Shown here in pieces: positions 25,099-33,056 of a stretch of DNA of 64,000 bases. The stretch lies in the NCBI RefSeq assembly GCF_015694525.1, contig NZ_JADQDM010000016.1, forward strand, positions 1 through 64,000. Direction: 5' to 3'. Both the position numbers and the translations under genes were made by a program. The stretch's first letter is position 1, and the number at the start of each line of letters is the position of its first letter. This stretch comes from Hymenobacter ruricola (GTDB lineage Bacteria; Bacteroidota; Bacteroidia; Cytophagales; Hymenobacteraceae). The notes under the pieces are model-generated. The model had not been told where the DNA came from. It did no database searches and saw only the letters and a list, made by a program, of their open reading frames with translations.

Positions 25099-26400
25099 CT
25101 ACAGCCCGTACTTGCCGCGAAATTTCTTTTCCAGATAGGTCTGCTTGCTCTCAAGCGAGATGCTGCGTCCGTCGATGAAGGCCCGGGTCACGGCGTTGGT
25201 GCGCATGTCGAGCAGGTCGCCCTTGCTGAGCACGAAGGTGGCGCTTTTGCCGGTTTCCAGCGAGCCGTAGTCTTTGTCGATGCCCATAATCTGGGCCGTG
25301 GTGAGGGTGACGGCCGTCAGGGCCTGCTCCTTGGTGAGACCGAAATTGACCGCCGTGCCGGCGATGAAGGCCAGGTTGCGCGAGCCGGCCGTTTCCTGGT
25401 CGCCCTGGTAGTCGAGGCAGAAGCGCACGCCGGCGGCCTGCAGCTGGGCGGGCAGCTTGTAGGGCTGGTCGTAGTCGTCGGCGTCGCGCCGGGGCAGGGC
25501 GTGGATGCGCGACACCACCACGCTCACGTCGTTTTGCTTGAGGAAATCGAGCGCCATCCAGGCGTCGCGGGCGCCCACCACGGCCAGCTTCTGCACGCCC
25601 AGCCGCCGGGCAAAGCGCACCGCTTCGATGATTTCCTTGCCGTAGTCGGCGTGCAGGTACAGCGTCTTCGAGCCATCGAAGATGCCAGCTAAGGACGACA
25701 GGCGTAGGTTTTCCTTGCGGCCGGCGGGCAGCTGGCGGTAGGCGTTGGCTTCGCCAAAAAGCTGCTCCAGGTCGCGCAGCTGCTCTTCGCGGGCTTTCTG
25801 GCGCTTGTCGAGGGCGCTGGCGTCCTCGTTCGGGTTGTTGCGAAACACCATGGCGGGCCAGGTGAGGTGCTGGCCGTCGTCGGCGCGCACCACGGCGTCT
25901 TGCCAGTTCCAGGCGTCGAGCTGCACCACGCTGCTTTGGCCGGCCAGCAGGCCGCCGCGCGGGGTGGGTTGGGCCAGCAGCACGCCGTTGGTGCGCACCG
26001 TGGGCAGGATGTCGGAGTCGGTGTTGTAGGCGATGAGGGCGCGCACGTTGGGGTTCCGCGTGCCCACTTCCTCCTCGTCCACCGTCGCCCGGATGGCTTC
26101 TATCTCGGTCAGCCCCAGCGTGGTGTTTGGCAAAATCAGCCCCGGGTACAGCTGCTGCCCGGTGGCGTCGATGGTTTCAAAGCTGCTTTTGTCCTGCGTG
26201 AACCCGGCCGCCGGGCCGGCATAGGTCAGGCGGCCTTTGTCGAAGGCCAGCGCGGCGTTGGGCACCACCGTGCCATTGCCCACGTGCAAGGTGGCGCCGG
26301 TGATGAGCACCGGCTTGGCCTGGGCGGGTGCCGGCATGGGCACCTGGGCCAGGGCGGCGCCGGTGGCGAATAAGGAAGCAGCAGCAATAAGAAAACGCAT
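25099..26400 (-). CDS. Amidohydrolase-family protein lacking the HxH motif, 433 aa
   Basis: Secreted protein (signal peptide MRFLIAAASLFATGAALAQ). The N-terminal composite beta-sandwich (VLITGATLHVGNGTVVPNAA) and the C-terminal return to it (SLETGKSATFVLSKGDLLDM) are typical of the amidohydrolase superfamily. The first barrel strand, which should carry the metal-binding His-x-His, reads LYPGLILPNTTLGL with no histidine, and no strand-8 Asp motif is seen. It may be a pseudo-enzyme or partner of the larger amidohydrolase upstream, which is separated only by inverted repeat R15. Confidence 0.82.
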   Translation of the reverse strand: MRFLIAAASLFATGAALAQVPMPAPAQAKPVLITGATLHVGNGTVVPNAALAFDKGRLTYAGPAAGFTQDKSSFETIDATGQQLYPGLILPNTTLGLTEIEAIRATVDEEEVGTRNPNVRALIAYNTDSDILPTVRTNGVLLAQPTPRGGLLAGQSSVVQLDAWNWQDAVVRADDGQHLTWPAMVFRNNPNEDASALDKRQKAREEQLRDLEQLFGEANAYRQLPAGRKENLRLSSLAGIFDGSKTLYLHADYGKEIIEAVRFARRLGVQKLAVVGARDAWMALDFLKQNDVSVVVSRIHALPRRDADDYDQPYKLPAQLQAAGVRFCLDYQGDQETAGSRNLAFIAGTAVNFGLTKEQALTAVTLTTAQIMGIDKDYGSLETGKSATFVLSKGDLLDMRTNAVTRAFIDGRSISLESKQTYLEKKFRGKYGL

Positions 26401-26402
26401 AA

Positions 26403-26495
26403 GTAGGGTGCGGGGCTTGCCCCCGCCCGTCGTTGAACGATACTTTTAATCTGACTCGGTGCGAGTAACCGGGCGGGGGCGAGCCCCGCCCCTAC
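26403..26495. repeat. Inverted repeat R15 (family F, GC-rich)
   Basis: Left arm 26403-26429 (GTAGGGTGCGGGGCTTGCCC and on) pairs with 26470-26495, with one mismatch and one single-base bulge. It fills the gap between the two amidohydrolase genes; the right arm includes the upstream gene's TAG stop (26492-26494). Confidence 0.85.
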
Positions 26496-29400
26496 TGCGC
26501 CGCCTCTTTTTCCTGGCCCAGGGTGTCGCAGTGCCACAGGCCCTGGGCTTTGCCGGGGGCCGCCTGGGTGGGCGCGCCGCCTTTCCTGGCGGCCAGCATG
26601 GCCTGCACCAGCCGCTGCCGCTCTTGCTTAATATCAGCGCGCAAGGCGGCGTCAGCGGTCAGGCTGAACATCTCGCGGCCGTCCACAAACGTGTACTCCG
26701 GGTGGGCGTAAATGCTGAGCGGGTTTTCAGACCAGAGCACCACGTCGGCGTCCTTGCCTTCCTTGATGGAGCCCATATGGGCGTCGAGGTGCAGCATTTT
26801 GGCCGGGTTGATGGTGACCAGGCGCAGGGCTTCTTCCTCGCTCAGGCCGCCGTACTTCACGGTTTTGGCGGCTTCCTGGTTGAGGCGGCGGCTCATTTCG
26901 GCGTCGTCGGAGTTGATGGCCACGTTCAGTCCGGCGCGCGTCATAATGGCGGCGTTGTAGGGGATGGCGTCTTTCACCTCGTTCTTATAGGCCCACCAGT
27001 CCGAAAACGTGCTGGCGTTGGCGCCGTGGGCTTTCATCTTGTCGGCCACTTTGTAGCCTTCCAGAATGTGGGTGAAGGTGTTCACCTGGAAGCCCATGCG
27101 GTCGGCCACGCCCATCAGCATGTTGATTTCGCTTTGCACGTAGCTGTGGCAGGTGATGAAGCGCTGCTTGTTGAGAATTTCCACCAGCGCTTCCAGCTCC
27201 AAGTCGTGGCGCGGGGCTTCGGCGGCCTTCTGCTTGCCTTTGCTGAGCTTGTTCCAGGCCTTCCATTCCTGCTCGTACTCCCGGGCGCGGGTGAAGGCGT
27301 CCACGAACACCTGCTCGGTGCCCATGCGCGTTTGCGGAAAGCGCAACACGTTGAGCTCGCCCCAGTTGCTCTGCTTCACGTTTTCGCCCAGCGCAAACTT
27401 GATGAAGCCTGGCGCGCCGACAATTTTCATGTCCTCGGGCGTGGCGCCCCAGCGCAGCTTCACCAGCGCCGACTGCCCGCCGATGGGATTGGCCGAGCCG
27501 TGCAGCAACTGCGCGGCCACCACCCCGCCGGCCAGGTCGCGGTAGATGCCCACGTCTTCGTTGTCCACCACGTCGCCAATGCGCACCTCGCTGGTCACGG
27601 CCTGCGTACCCTCGTTCACCCCGCCCGAAATGGCCAGGTGCGAGTGCTCGTCAATAATGCCCGGCGCCAGGTGCTTGCCCGTGCCGTCGATGCTGCGGCC
27701 GCCTTTCGGCAGCGCTAGGTTCTTGCCAATGCGCGTGATTTTGCCATTTTCCAGCAGCACGTCGGTGGCTTCCAGCTTGCCGGCAGCCTCGCTGGTCCAC
27801 ACCGTGGCATTTTTAATGAGCGTGGGCTGCTGGCTGGGCAGGGCGGCCCGGCCGTAGGCGGCGAAGGGGAAAATGACGTTGCCCAGCACCGGCAGCGGCA
27901 CCACTTTGGCCGAGTCGCGCCGGGCAGCGCGGGTGGCTTCCTCCTGCCGCACAGCGCGCCACTTCACGGGCGTGCCATCAGCCAGCAGGCCATCACCCTG
28001 AAACACCCGGCCCTCCTGGGTGTAAAAGCCGCTCAGGCGCACGGAGCCCTCAGCCGGCGAGGGTGCACTGCTGGGTGCTTTCGGCACCTCAGCACTTTTA
28101 GCACCCTTGCCTTTCTGCTTGTCACTGAAGTTGAATACGATGGTGGCCAGTTCGCTGGTCACCGCCACGCTGCCTTTGATGGTATCGCCCACCGTGGGCA
28201 CAATTTTCAGCTCCGGCGCTTCGGGTTTGCCCTGGATGAGCATGGACATGTCCGCGCCGATGTAAAACTCATTTTTTAGAATCTTCTCGGCCGAAGTCAG
28301 GCTGAACTTGTACACGCCGCGGTAGTCGGCCGGCACGGTGCTGAGCTGGTACCGCTCGCCCTGCACCCAGTTGTCGAGCAGCACGTTGTCGTCGGCCAGA
28401 AAATGGGCCGAGCACACGATAAAATTTGCTTCCATACCCGGCTTCAGCGCCCCGATGCGGTCCTGGGCACGCAGCAGGCGGGCGGGCGTTTCGGTGAGGG
28501 CGCGCAGCGCGGCGGTTTCGCTCAGGCCGTACTGGGCGGCTTTGCGCAGGTTGGGCAGGAATTTCTTCTTGTCTTTGAGGTCGGCCGCCGTGAGCACGAA
28601 GGGCACGCCGGCCTGGCTGAGGCGGGCAGCGTTGGCGGGCGCCAGCTCCCAGTGCTTGAGGTCTTCGAGCGGGATGCGCAGCGCATCGTACACGTCGGCC
28701 ACGTCGTAGGCCTCCGGAAAGTTGAGGGGCACCACGAAGGTGGCACCTGTCTTTTTCAGGTCGTCGAGGCGCTGGTATTCGTCGCCGCGCCCTTTGATGA
28801 TGTACTGCTGGCCGGCTTCGTCGCCCAACTTATCAGCCCGCAGGGCCGACAGTTTATCATTGACCTGAAAGATGGCCGGCAGCGCTTTCTGCTGGCTCAG
28901 GGCCTGCAGCGAGAGGTTGCGCTCGCGGGCGGGGTTGCGCTGGTTCCACTGGGCGTCGAGGTAGGTTTGGCGCAGCAGCGCAATGCTGCCCATCAGCGAG
29001 CCGGGGTAGTCCTGGGTGCTGCTGCCTTTGTCGAAGGACAGGCCCGCGGCGGCGCGCTCCAGCAGCATCACCTCCTGCTCGCGGCGGTTGGTGTTGAGGC
29101 TGACCAGCGTGGCCGTGCCGCGCATGATGCCATCGGCCGGCTGCGTGAGCACGGCCCCGAAGCCCAGCGCCCGGTAGGCCGTGGCCTGGTCGTTGTTGAT
29201 TTTGAACAGCTCGGCCGCGTTCACCTCCGGGTGAACGGCCTGGTTCCAACTATAGGCGCCGGTTTTCTGGCTCTCAAATTGCGGGCCGGCGCGGCGGCTG
29301 CGCGCGGCGGCCGGGGCGTCGGGCACGCCGTAGCTCGTGAACACGTCTACCAGGCCGGGGTAAATAAACTTGCCCGCCACATCCTGCACCACGGCGCCGG

Positions 29401-29641
29401 CCGGGATTTTCACGCTGGCGGCGGGGCCCGTAGCCACCACCTTGCCGTCCCGAACCAGCAGCGTGCCGTCGCTGATTTTGGTTTGGTAATCGGTATACAG
29501 CGTGGCGTGGGTAAAAGCAAAGGTGCCGGGGCGCTGGTCGTACACGCCGTTGCGCGGGAACGTGCCGGGCTGGGCCCAGGCCGCGCTGCCCGCCACGGCC
29601 AGCAATGCCGTGGCCATGCCCTTTTTCGTATGGTTTTTCAT
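26492..29641 (-). CDS. Tandem amidohydrolase-domain secreted protein, 1049 aa
   Basis: Two amidohydrolase units are joined in one secreted chain. After the signal peptide (MKNHTKKGMATALLAVAGSA and on), unit 1 (about 30-480) has YPGLVDVFTSYG where His-x-His is expected, so its metal site is broken. Unit 2 (about 640-1040) is intact: APGIIDEHSHL with His-x-His, CHSYVQSEI, FTHILEGYK, and Asp in AINSDDAE. Only unit 2 should be active, perhaps as an imidazolonepropionase/prolidase-like hydrolase; substrate unknown. Usual family length is 400-450. A good promoter lies upstream at 29704-29735. Confidence 0.86.
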   Translation of the reverse strand: MKNHTKKGMATALLAVAGSAAWAQPGTFPRNGVYDQRPGTFAFTHATLYTDYQTKISDGTLLVRDGKVVATGPAASVKIPAGAVVQDVAGKFIYPGLVDVFTSYGVPDAPAAARSRRAGPQFESQKTGAYSWNQAVHPEVNAAELFKINNDQATAYRALGFGAVLTQPADGIMRGTATLVSLNTNRREQEVMLLERAAAGLSFDKGSSTQDYPGSLMGSIALLRQTYLDAQWNQRNPARERNLSLQALSQQKALPAIFQVNDKLSALRADKLGDEAGQQYIIKGRGDEYQRLDDLKKTGATFVVPLNFPEAYDVADVYDALRIPLEDLKHWELAPANAARLSQAGVPFVLTAADLKDKKKFLPNLRKAAQYGLSETAALRALTETPARLLRAQDRIGALKPGMEANFIVCSAHFLADDNVLLDNWVQGERYQLSTVPADYRGVYKFSLTSAEKILKNEFYIGADMSMLIQGKPEAPELKIVPTVGDTIKGSVAVTSELATIVFNFSDKQKGKGAKSAEVPKAPSSAPSPAEGSVRLSGFYTQEGRVFQGDGLLADGTPVKWRAVRQEEATRAARRDSAKVVPLPVLGNVIFPFAAYGRAALPSQQPTLIKNATVWTSEAAGKLEATDVLLENGKITRIGKNLALPKGGRSIDGTGKHLAPGIIDEHSHLAISGGVNEGTQAVTSEVRIGDVVDNEDVGIYRDLAGGVVAAQLLHGSANPIGGQSALVKLRWGATPEDMKIVGAPGFIKFALGENVKQSNWGELNVLRFPQTRMGTEQVFVDAFTRAREYEQEWKAWNKLSKGKQKAAEAPRHDLELEALVEILNKQRFITCHSYVQSEINMLMGVADRMGFQVNTFTHILEGYKVADKMKAHGANASTFSDWWAYKNEVKDAIPYNAAIMTRAGLNVAINSDDAEMSRRLNQEAAKTVKYGGLSEEEALRLVTINPAKMLHLDAHMGSIKEGKDADVVLWSENPLSIYAHPEYTFVDGREMFSLTADAALRADIKQERQRLVQAMLAARKGGAPTQAAPGKAQGLWHCDTLGQEKEAAQ

Positions 29642-29703
29642 CAAATACCCATTCGGTTTTGCAGAATCATTCCGAAAGCCGGAATTCATTCTCATTCTGT
29701 CAA

Positions 29704-29735
29704 CAAATGTAGCCCGGTGGCCAACGCTCCGGCAA
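29704..29735 (-). promoter_or_regulatory. Bacteroidetes promoter for tandem amidohydrolase gene
   Basis: On the minus strand, GTTG (ending at 29733) is followed after 21 bases by TACATTTG (29711-29704), matching the Bacteroidetes -33 TTTG / -7 TAnnTTTG pattern. The predicted start site near 29697 gives a leader of about 55 bases. Confidence 0.6.
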
Positions 29736-29808
29736 CGGTTCAGCCCGATTGGCAGTAAGTAATAGGCTTCTGAACCAAATACTCACCCCTTTCCCCTCCT
29801 GCTTCACC

Positions 29809-30018
29809 ATGCGCAAAGGCACCAAAGTCACCTGGAAATACGGCACCGGCACGGCCACCGGCAAAATTGAATCGGTGCACAAAGAGCCCGTTTCCCGCAC
29901 CATCAAAGGCTCCGAGATTCACCGCAATGGCTCGGCCGACGACCCGGCCCTGGTCATCGTGCAGGACAACGGCGACCGGGTGCTCAAGCTCAAAAGCGAG
30001 GTGAAAGCGGCCAGCTAG
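29809..30018 (+). CDS. DUF2945 (HVA1 Tudor-like) protein, 69 aa
   Basis: A small basic cytoplasmic protein matching the DUF2945 family (hypervirulence-associated Tudor-like domain): KGTKVTWKYGTGTATGKIES at the start, then ALVIVQDNGDRVLKLKSEV at the end, each a short strand of an SH3-like barrel. Function is unknown; stress or DNA association has been suggested for relatives. The ATG at 29809 starts the conserved domain. A strong hairpin terminator follows 30 bases downstream. Confidence 0.85.
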   Translation: MRKGTKVTWKYGTGTATGKIESVHKEPVSRTIKGSEIHRNGSADDPALVIVQDNGDRVLKLKSEVKAAS

Positions 30019-30048
30019 CACCTGCCGTAACACCACAAAGACACCACA

Positions 30049-30081
30049 AAAAAGCCCCGTCAGGTCCTGACGAGGCTTTTT
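30049..30081. terminator. Bidirectional terminator between converging genes
   Basis: AAAAAGCCCCGTCAGG (30049-30064) pairs with CCTGACGAGGCTTTTT (30066-30081) with one C/A mismatch and a tight GGTC loop. It has T-runs on both strands and serves both the DUF2945 gene and the converging permease gene ending at 30105. Confidence 0.85.
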
Positions 30082-30104
30082 ACCTATTGAGCCGCAACTC
30101 CGGG

Positions 30105-31685
30105 CTATCGGTTGTTCGGGTCAGGCTTGATGAAGGCTTCTTCTTCCATTTCGGTGGGCACCACCACCACGCCCTTCTGGAGCATGGAGTTGCGCTGGCC
30201 GTAGAGGAAGTAAACGATGAAGCCCAGCAGCATCCAGCCCACGGCCACCTTCAGCGTAAACGAATCGAGGCCGACGATGAGCAGCGTGCACACCAGCGCC
30301 CCCATGATGGGCACCAGCGGGAAGCTGGGCGAGGACAGCGGCGCACGGAAAGGGCGCGGCTGGTTGGGGTCGGAGCGGCGCATAATCCACACGCCGATGC
30401 TCACCAGCACGAAGGCCAGCAGCGTGCCGAAGGAGGTGAGGTCGCCGGCCAAGGAGCCGGGCACGAAGGCGGCGAACAGGCCCACAAACACCATCAGCAT
30501 CAGGTTCGACTTGTAGGGAGTGTTAAATTTGGAGTGCAGCTCCGAAAACGCCTTGGGCATGAGCCCGTCTTTGGCCATGGAGAAGAACACGCGGCTCTGC
30601 CCCATGAGCATCACCAGGATAACCGAGGTGAAACCGAGCAGGATGCCCACCGTGACGCCCGTGGCCAGCCAGCCGTAGCCGGGCATGTGCGCCCGGATGG
30701 CGTAGGCCACCGAAGCCTCGCCGCCCAACGCCGGGTCGGCAAACTCGCGCCAGCTGGCCACGCCCGTCAGCACGTGCCCGAACAGAATGTACAGCACCGT
30801 GCAAATGGCTAGCGAACCCAGAATGCCGATGGGCATATCGCGCTTGGGGTTGCGCGCTTCCTGCGCGGCCGTGCTCACGGCGTCGAAGCCGATGAAGGCA
30901 AAGAATACAATGCCCGCGCCGCCGATGATGCCGCCGATGCCGTGCTTGAAGAAGCCTTCGTAGGTGCGCACCGTTTCGCCGGCTGCGTTTTTCACCACGG
31001 CATCGGCCGGAATGAGGTAGGGCGTGTGGTTGGCCGAGTTGATGAACTGCCAGCCCACGGCGATGAACACCACCACGATGAGCACCTTCAGCACCACAAT
31101 AATGGCGTTGAACAGGGCCGACTCCTGGGTGCCTTTCACCAGCAGCAGGCTGAGCATCACGATGATGAATAGTGCGGGCAGGTTGATGATGCCGTGCTGC
31201 TCCACGTTGTTAATGACGGCGTGCTCGAAAGGCGAGTGGCACAAACTATACGGTATACTCGTGCCAAAGACCTCCAAGAGCTTGTTGAGGTATTCGCTCC
31301 AGGCAATGCTGACGGTGGCCGCGCCCAGGGCATATTCCATGATGAGGGCCCAGCCGATAACCCAGGCCACGAACTCGCCCATGGTGGTGTAGGCGTAGGT
31401 GTAGGCCGAGCCGGCAATCGGAATCATAGCCGCAAACTCGGCGTAGCACAGGCCCGCGAACACGCAGCCAAAGGCCGCCAGTATAAAAGCCAGCGTCACG
31501 CCCGGCCCGGAGGCCTGCGCGGCGGCGGCGGCGGTGCGCACAAACAGGCCGGCCCCGATGATGGCGCCCACGCCCAGGGCCACGAGGTTACCGGCGCCCA
31601 GCGTCCGTTGCAAAGTCCCGTGCCCGGAGGCATTGGCCTCGCCCAGAAGCACGGCCAGGGGTTTTTTGGCGAAAATACTTGCCAT
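30105..31685 (-). CDS. Amino-acid permease (APC family, CAT-like), 526 aa
   Basis: A 12- to 13-helix inner-membrane amino-acid transporter of the APC superfamily. The first helix carries the unwound substrate-binding motif GVGAIIGAGLFV (residues about 37-48), and the central FFAFIGFDAVSTAAQEARNP is the conserved helix 6-7 region. The C-terminus with FYGQRNSMLQ-type basic loop and acidic tail resembles cationic amino-acid transporters such as YfnA/CAT. Substrate is unknown. It is monocistronic and converges on DUF2945 at a shared terminator. Confidence 0.92.
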   Translation of the reverse strand: MASIFAKKPLAVLLGEANASGHGTLQRTLGAGNLVALGVGAIIGAGLFVRTAAAAAQASGPGVTLAFILAAFGCVFAGLCYAEFAAMIPIAGSAYTYAYTTMGEFVAWVIGWALIMEYALGAATVSIAWSEYLNKLLEVFGTSIPYSLCHSPFEHAVINNVEQHGIINLPALFIIVMLSLLLVKGTQESALFNAIIVVLKVLIVVVFIAVGWQFINSANHTPYLIPADAVVKNAAGETVRTYEGFFKHGIGGIIGGAGIVFFAFIGFDAVSTAAQEARNPKRDMPIGILGSLAICTVLYILFGHVLTGVASWREFADPALGGEASVAYAIRAHMPGYGWLATGVTVGILLGFTSVILVMLMGQSRVFFSMAKDGLMPKAFSELHSKFNTPYKSNLMLMVFVGLFAAFVPGSLAGDLTSFGTLLAFVLVSIGVWIMRRSDPNQPRPFRAPLSSPSFPLVPIMGALVCTLLIVGLDSFTLKVAVGWMLLGFIVYFLYGQRNSMLQKGVVVVPTEMEEEAFIKPDPNNR

Positions 31686-31940
31686 GTGTTAGGTGTAAAG
31701 AAGGAAGAAGTGTGAAATAAAAGGGTTCGGTAAGCGGGTTGGCCCAGCGCGTTTGGCCGAGGATTTTAACCTAGGCACCAGCGACGGGTCCGAAATATAG
31801 GCAGCAAATTGGCTCCGATTAGGCCGAGCCGGCCTGGGGCACGGATGCGGCTACGGCGCCGCCGTTGCGCTGCGCCGCTTAAACCTGCTTCGCTCCCCGG
31901 CATCCAAGCCCGTGTTTCACCCTTCATCGCTCCGTTTTAT

Positions 31941-32360
31941 ATGAAAAGGATTCTCGTTGCGCTCGCCGTGCTGCTCGCCGCTGCCGGCACTGCCTCTGCC
32001 CAGGCGCCGGCCGGCGCCAGCCCGGCCACGGCCCCAAAATCGCCCGACCAGCAGGCCCAGCGCCGCGCCCAGCACCTCGCCAAAGAACTCGGCCTCACCG
32101 CCGACCAGCAGGCCCGCCTGGAGCCCATCCTGCTGGCCCAGCGCCAGGAAATGATGACCCTGCGCGACAAGGCGCAAGCCGGCGGCCGCCAGCGCGGCAT
32201 GGGCCAGGAGCTGAAAGTCATCCAGGCCAAATACACCGAGCAGATGAAGGCCGTGCTCACGCCCGAGCAGTTTGCCAAGTTCGACCAGTTGAAGGACGAG
32301 CAGCGCGACAAAATGCGCGAGCGCCGGGCCAGCGGCCAGGGCCGGCCCGCGGGGCGCTAA
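31941..32360 (+). CDS. Spy/CpxP-like secreted protein, 139 aa
   Basis: Signal peptide (MKRILVALAVLLAAAGTASA) and an all-helical body with the LTxxQ motif pattern of periplasmic Spy/CpxP chaperones: LTADQQARLEPILLAQRQEM and LTPEQFAKFDQLKDEQRDKM. It likely acts in the periplasm in envelope protein quality control. A paralog follows 163 bases downstream. The ATG at 31941 is chosen for the signal peptide. The upstream gap 31686-31940 shows only a weak TATATTTC element facing the permease. Confidence 0.8.
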   Translation: MKRILVALAVLLAAAGTASAQAPAGASPATAPKSPDQQAQRRAQHLAKELGLTADQQARLEPILLAQRQEMMTLRDKAQAGGRQRGMGQELKVIQAKYTEQMKAVLTPEQFAKFDQLKDEQRDKMRERRASGQGRPAGR

Positions 32361-32384
32361 TTCCTGGCGTTAAGCTGGAAAAAG

Positions 32385-32412
32385 CGCCTGCTCATCGATA
32401 GCAGCAGGCGCC
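32385..32412 (+). terminator. Weak terminator-like hairpin
   Basis: GCGCCTGCT (32385-32393) pairs with AGCAGGCGC (32404-32412) around a 10-base loop, 24 bases after the first Spy-like gene. No T-run follows, so it may be an attenuator or RNA-stability hairpin instead. Confidence 0.45.
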
Positions 32413-32523
32413 TGTTGTCCGGAACTGAGTCTTGGCATACTGCTTGCAATTACCCTGGCAAGTGAATGTCGCACCGTTCACCCCCTCCCTACCCTTCACT
32501 TTTCCTTCTTCTTCAAAGTACTC

Positions 32524-32964
32524 ATGAAAAAGACCCTGATGTTGCTCGCTGCCCTGGCTTTCACCACCGCCGGCACCAGCTTTGCCCAAACCGCCCCCGC
32601 TGCTACCACCAAGGTGAAAATGCACGGCGGCAAAGGCGCCCACGGCCCCAAGGACCCCGCCAAGATGGCCGACCACAAAGCCGCCAAAATGGCCAAGGAG
32701 CTCGGCCTCACCGCCGACCAGGAAGCCAAAGTGGAGCAGCTGATGCTGGCCCGCCAGCAGGAAACCGCCGCCCTCAAAACCAAGTACGCCGCCGACAAAA
32801 ACGCCGGCCGTGCCGAAATGAAGGCCTCGCACGAGAAGTACGCCGCGCAACTGAAAACCATCCTCACGCCGGAGCAATATGCCAAGTTCGACCAGATGAA
32901 GGACGAACACCGCGGCCACGGCAAAGGCCCGGGCGGCAAAACCAAAGTGAAAGCCAAAGCATAG
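32524..32964 (+). CDS. Spy/CpxP-like secreted protein, paralog, 146 aa
   Basis: Signal peptide (MKKTLMLLAALAFTTAGTSF and on), a His/Lys-rich linker (MHGGKGAHGPKD), then LTADQEAKVEQLMLARQQET and LTPEQYAKFDQMKDEHRGHG, matching the preceding Spy-like protein. The C-terminal tail is strongly basic (GGKTKVKAKA). His and Lys content could allow metal or acidic-ligand binding; this is inference. A very strong terminator follows the stop. Confidence 0.8.
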   Translation: MKKTLMLLAALAFTTAGTSFAQTAPAATTKVKMHGGKGAHGPKDPAKMADHKAAKMAKELGLTADQEAKVEQLMLARQQETAALKTKYAADKNAGRAEMKASHEKYAAQLKTILTPEQYAKFDQMKDEHRGHGKGPGGKTKVKAKA

Positions 32965-32975
32965 TTTCTGGCCGC

Positions 32976-33034
32976 GCCACAAGCCTAAAAAGCCCCCCGG
33001 ACGTATTGTTCGGGGGGCTTTTTAGGCTTGTGGC
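32976..33034. terminator. 24-bp-stem bidirectional terminator
   Basis: A perfect 24-bp stem (32976-32999 with 33011-33034) whose core is AAAAAGCCCCCCG / CGGGGGGCTTTTT. It separates the Spy-like gene from the converging T9SS cargo gene ending at 33057 and can terminate in either direction. The outer GCCACAAGCCT extension is unusually long for a simple terminator. Confidence 0.88.
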
Positions 33035-33056
33035 GCATCCGGGTAACGGCCCGGGG

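Noticed and set aside
29749..29808. Earlier start for the DUF2945 protein
   Set aside because: The added residues are hydrophobic and outside the family; the ATG at 29809 starts exactly at the conserved domain.
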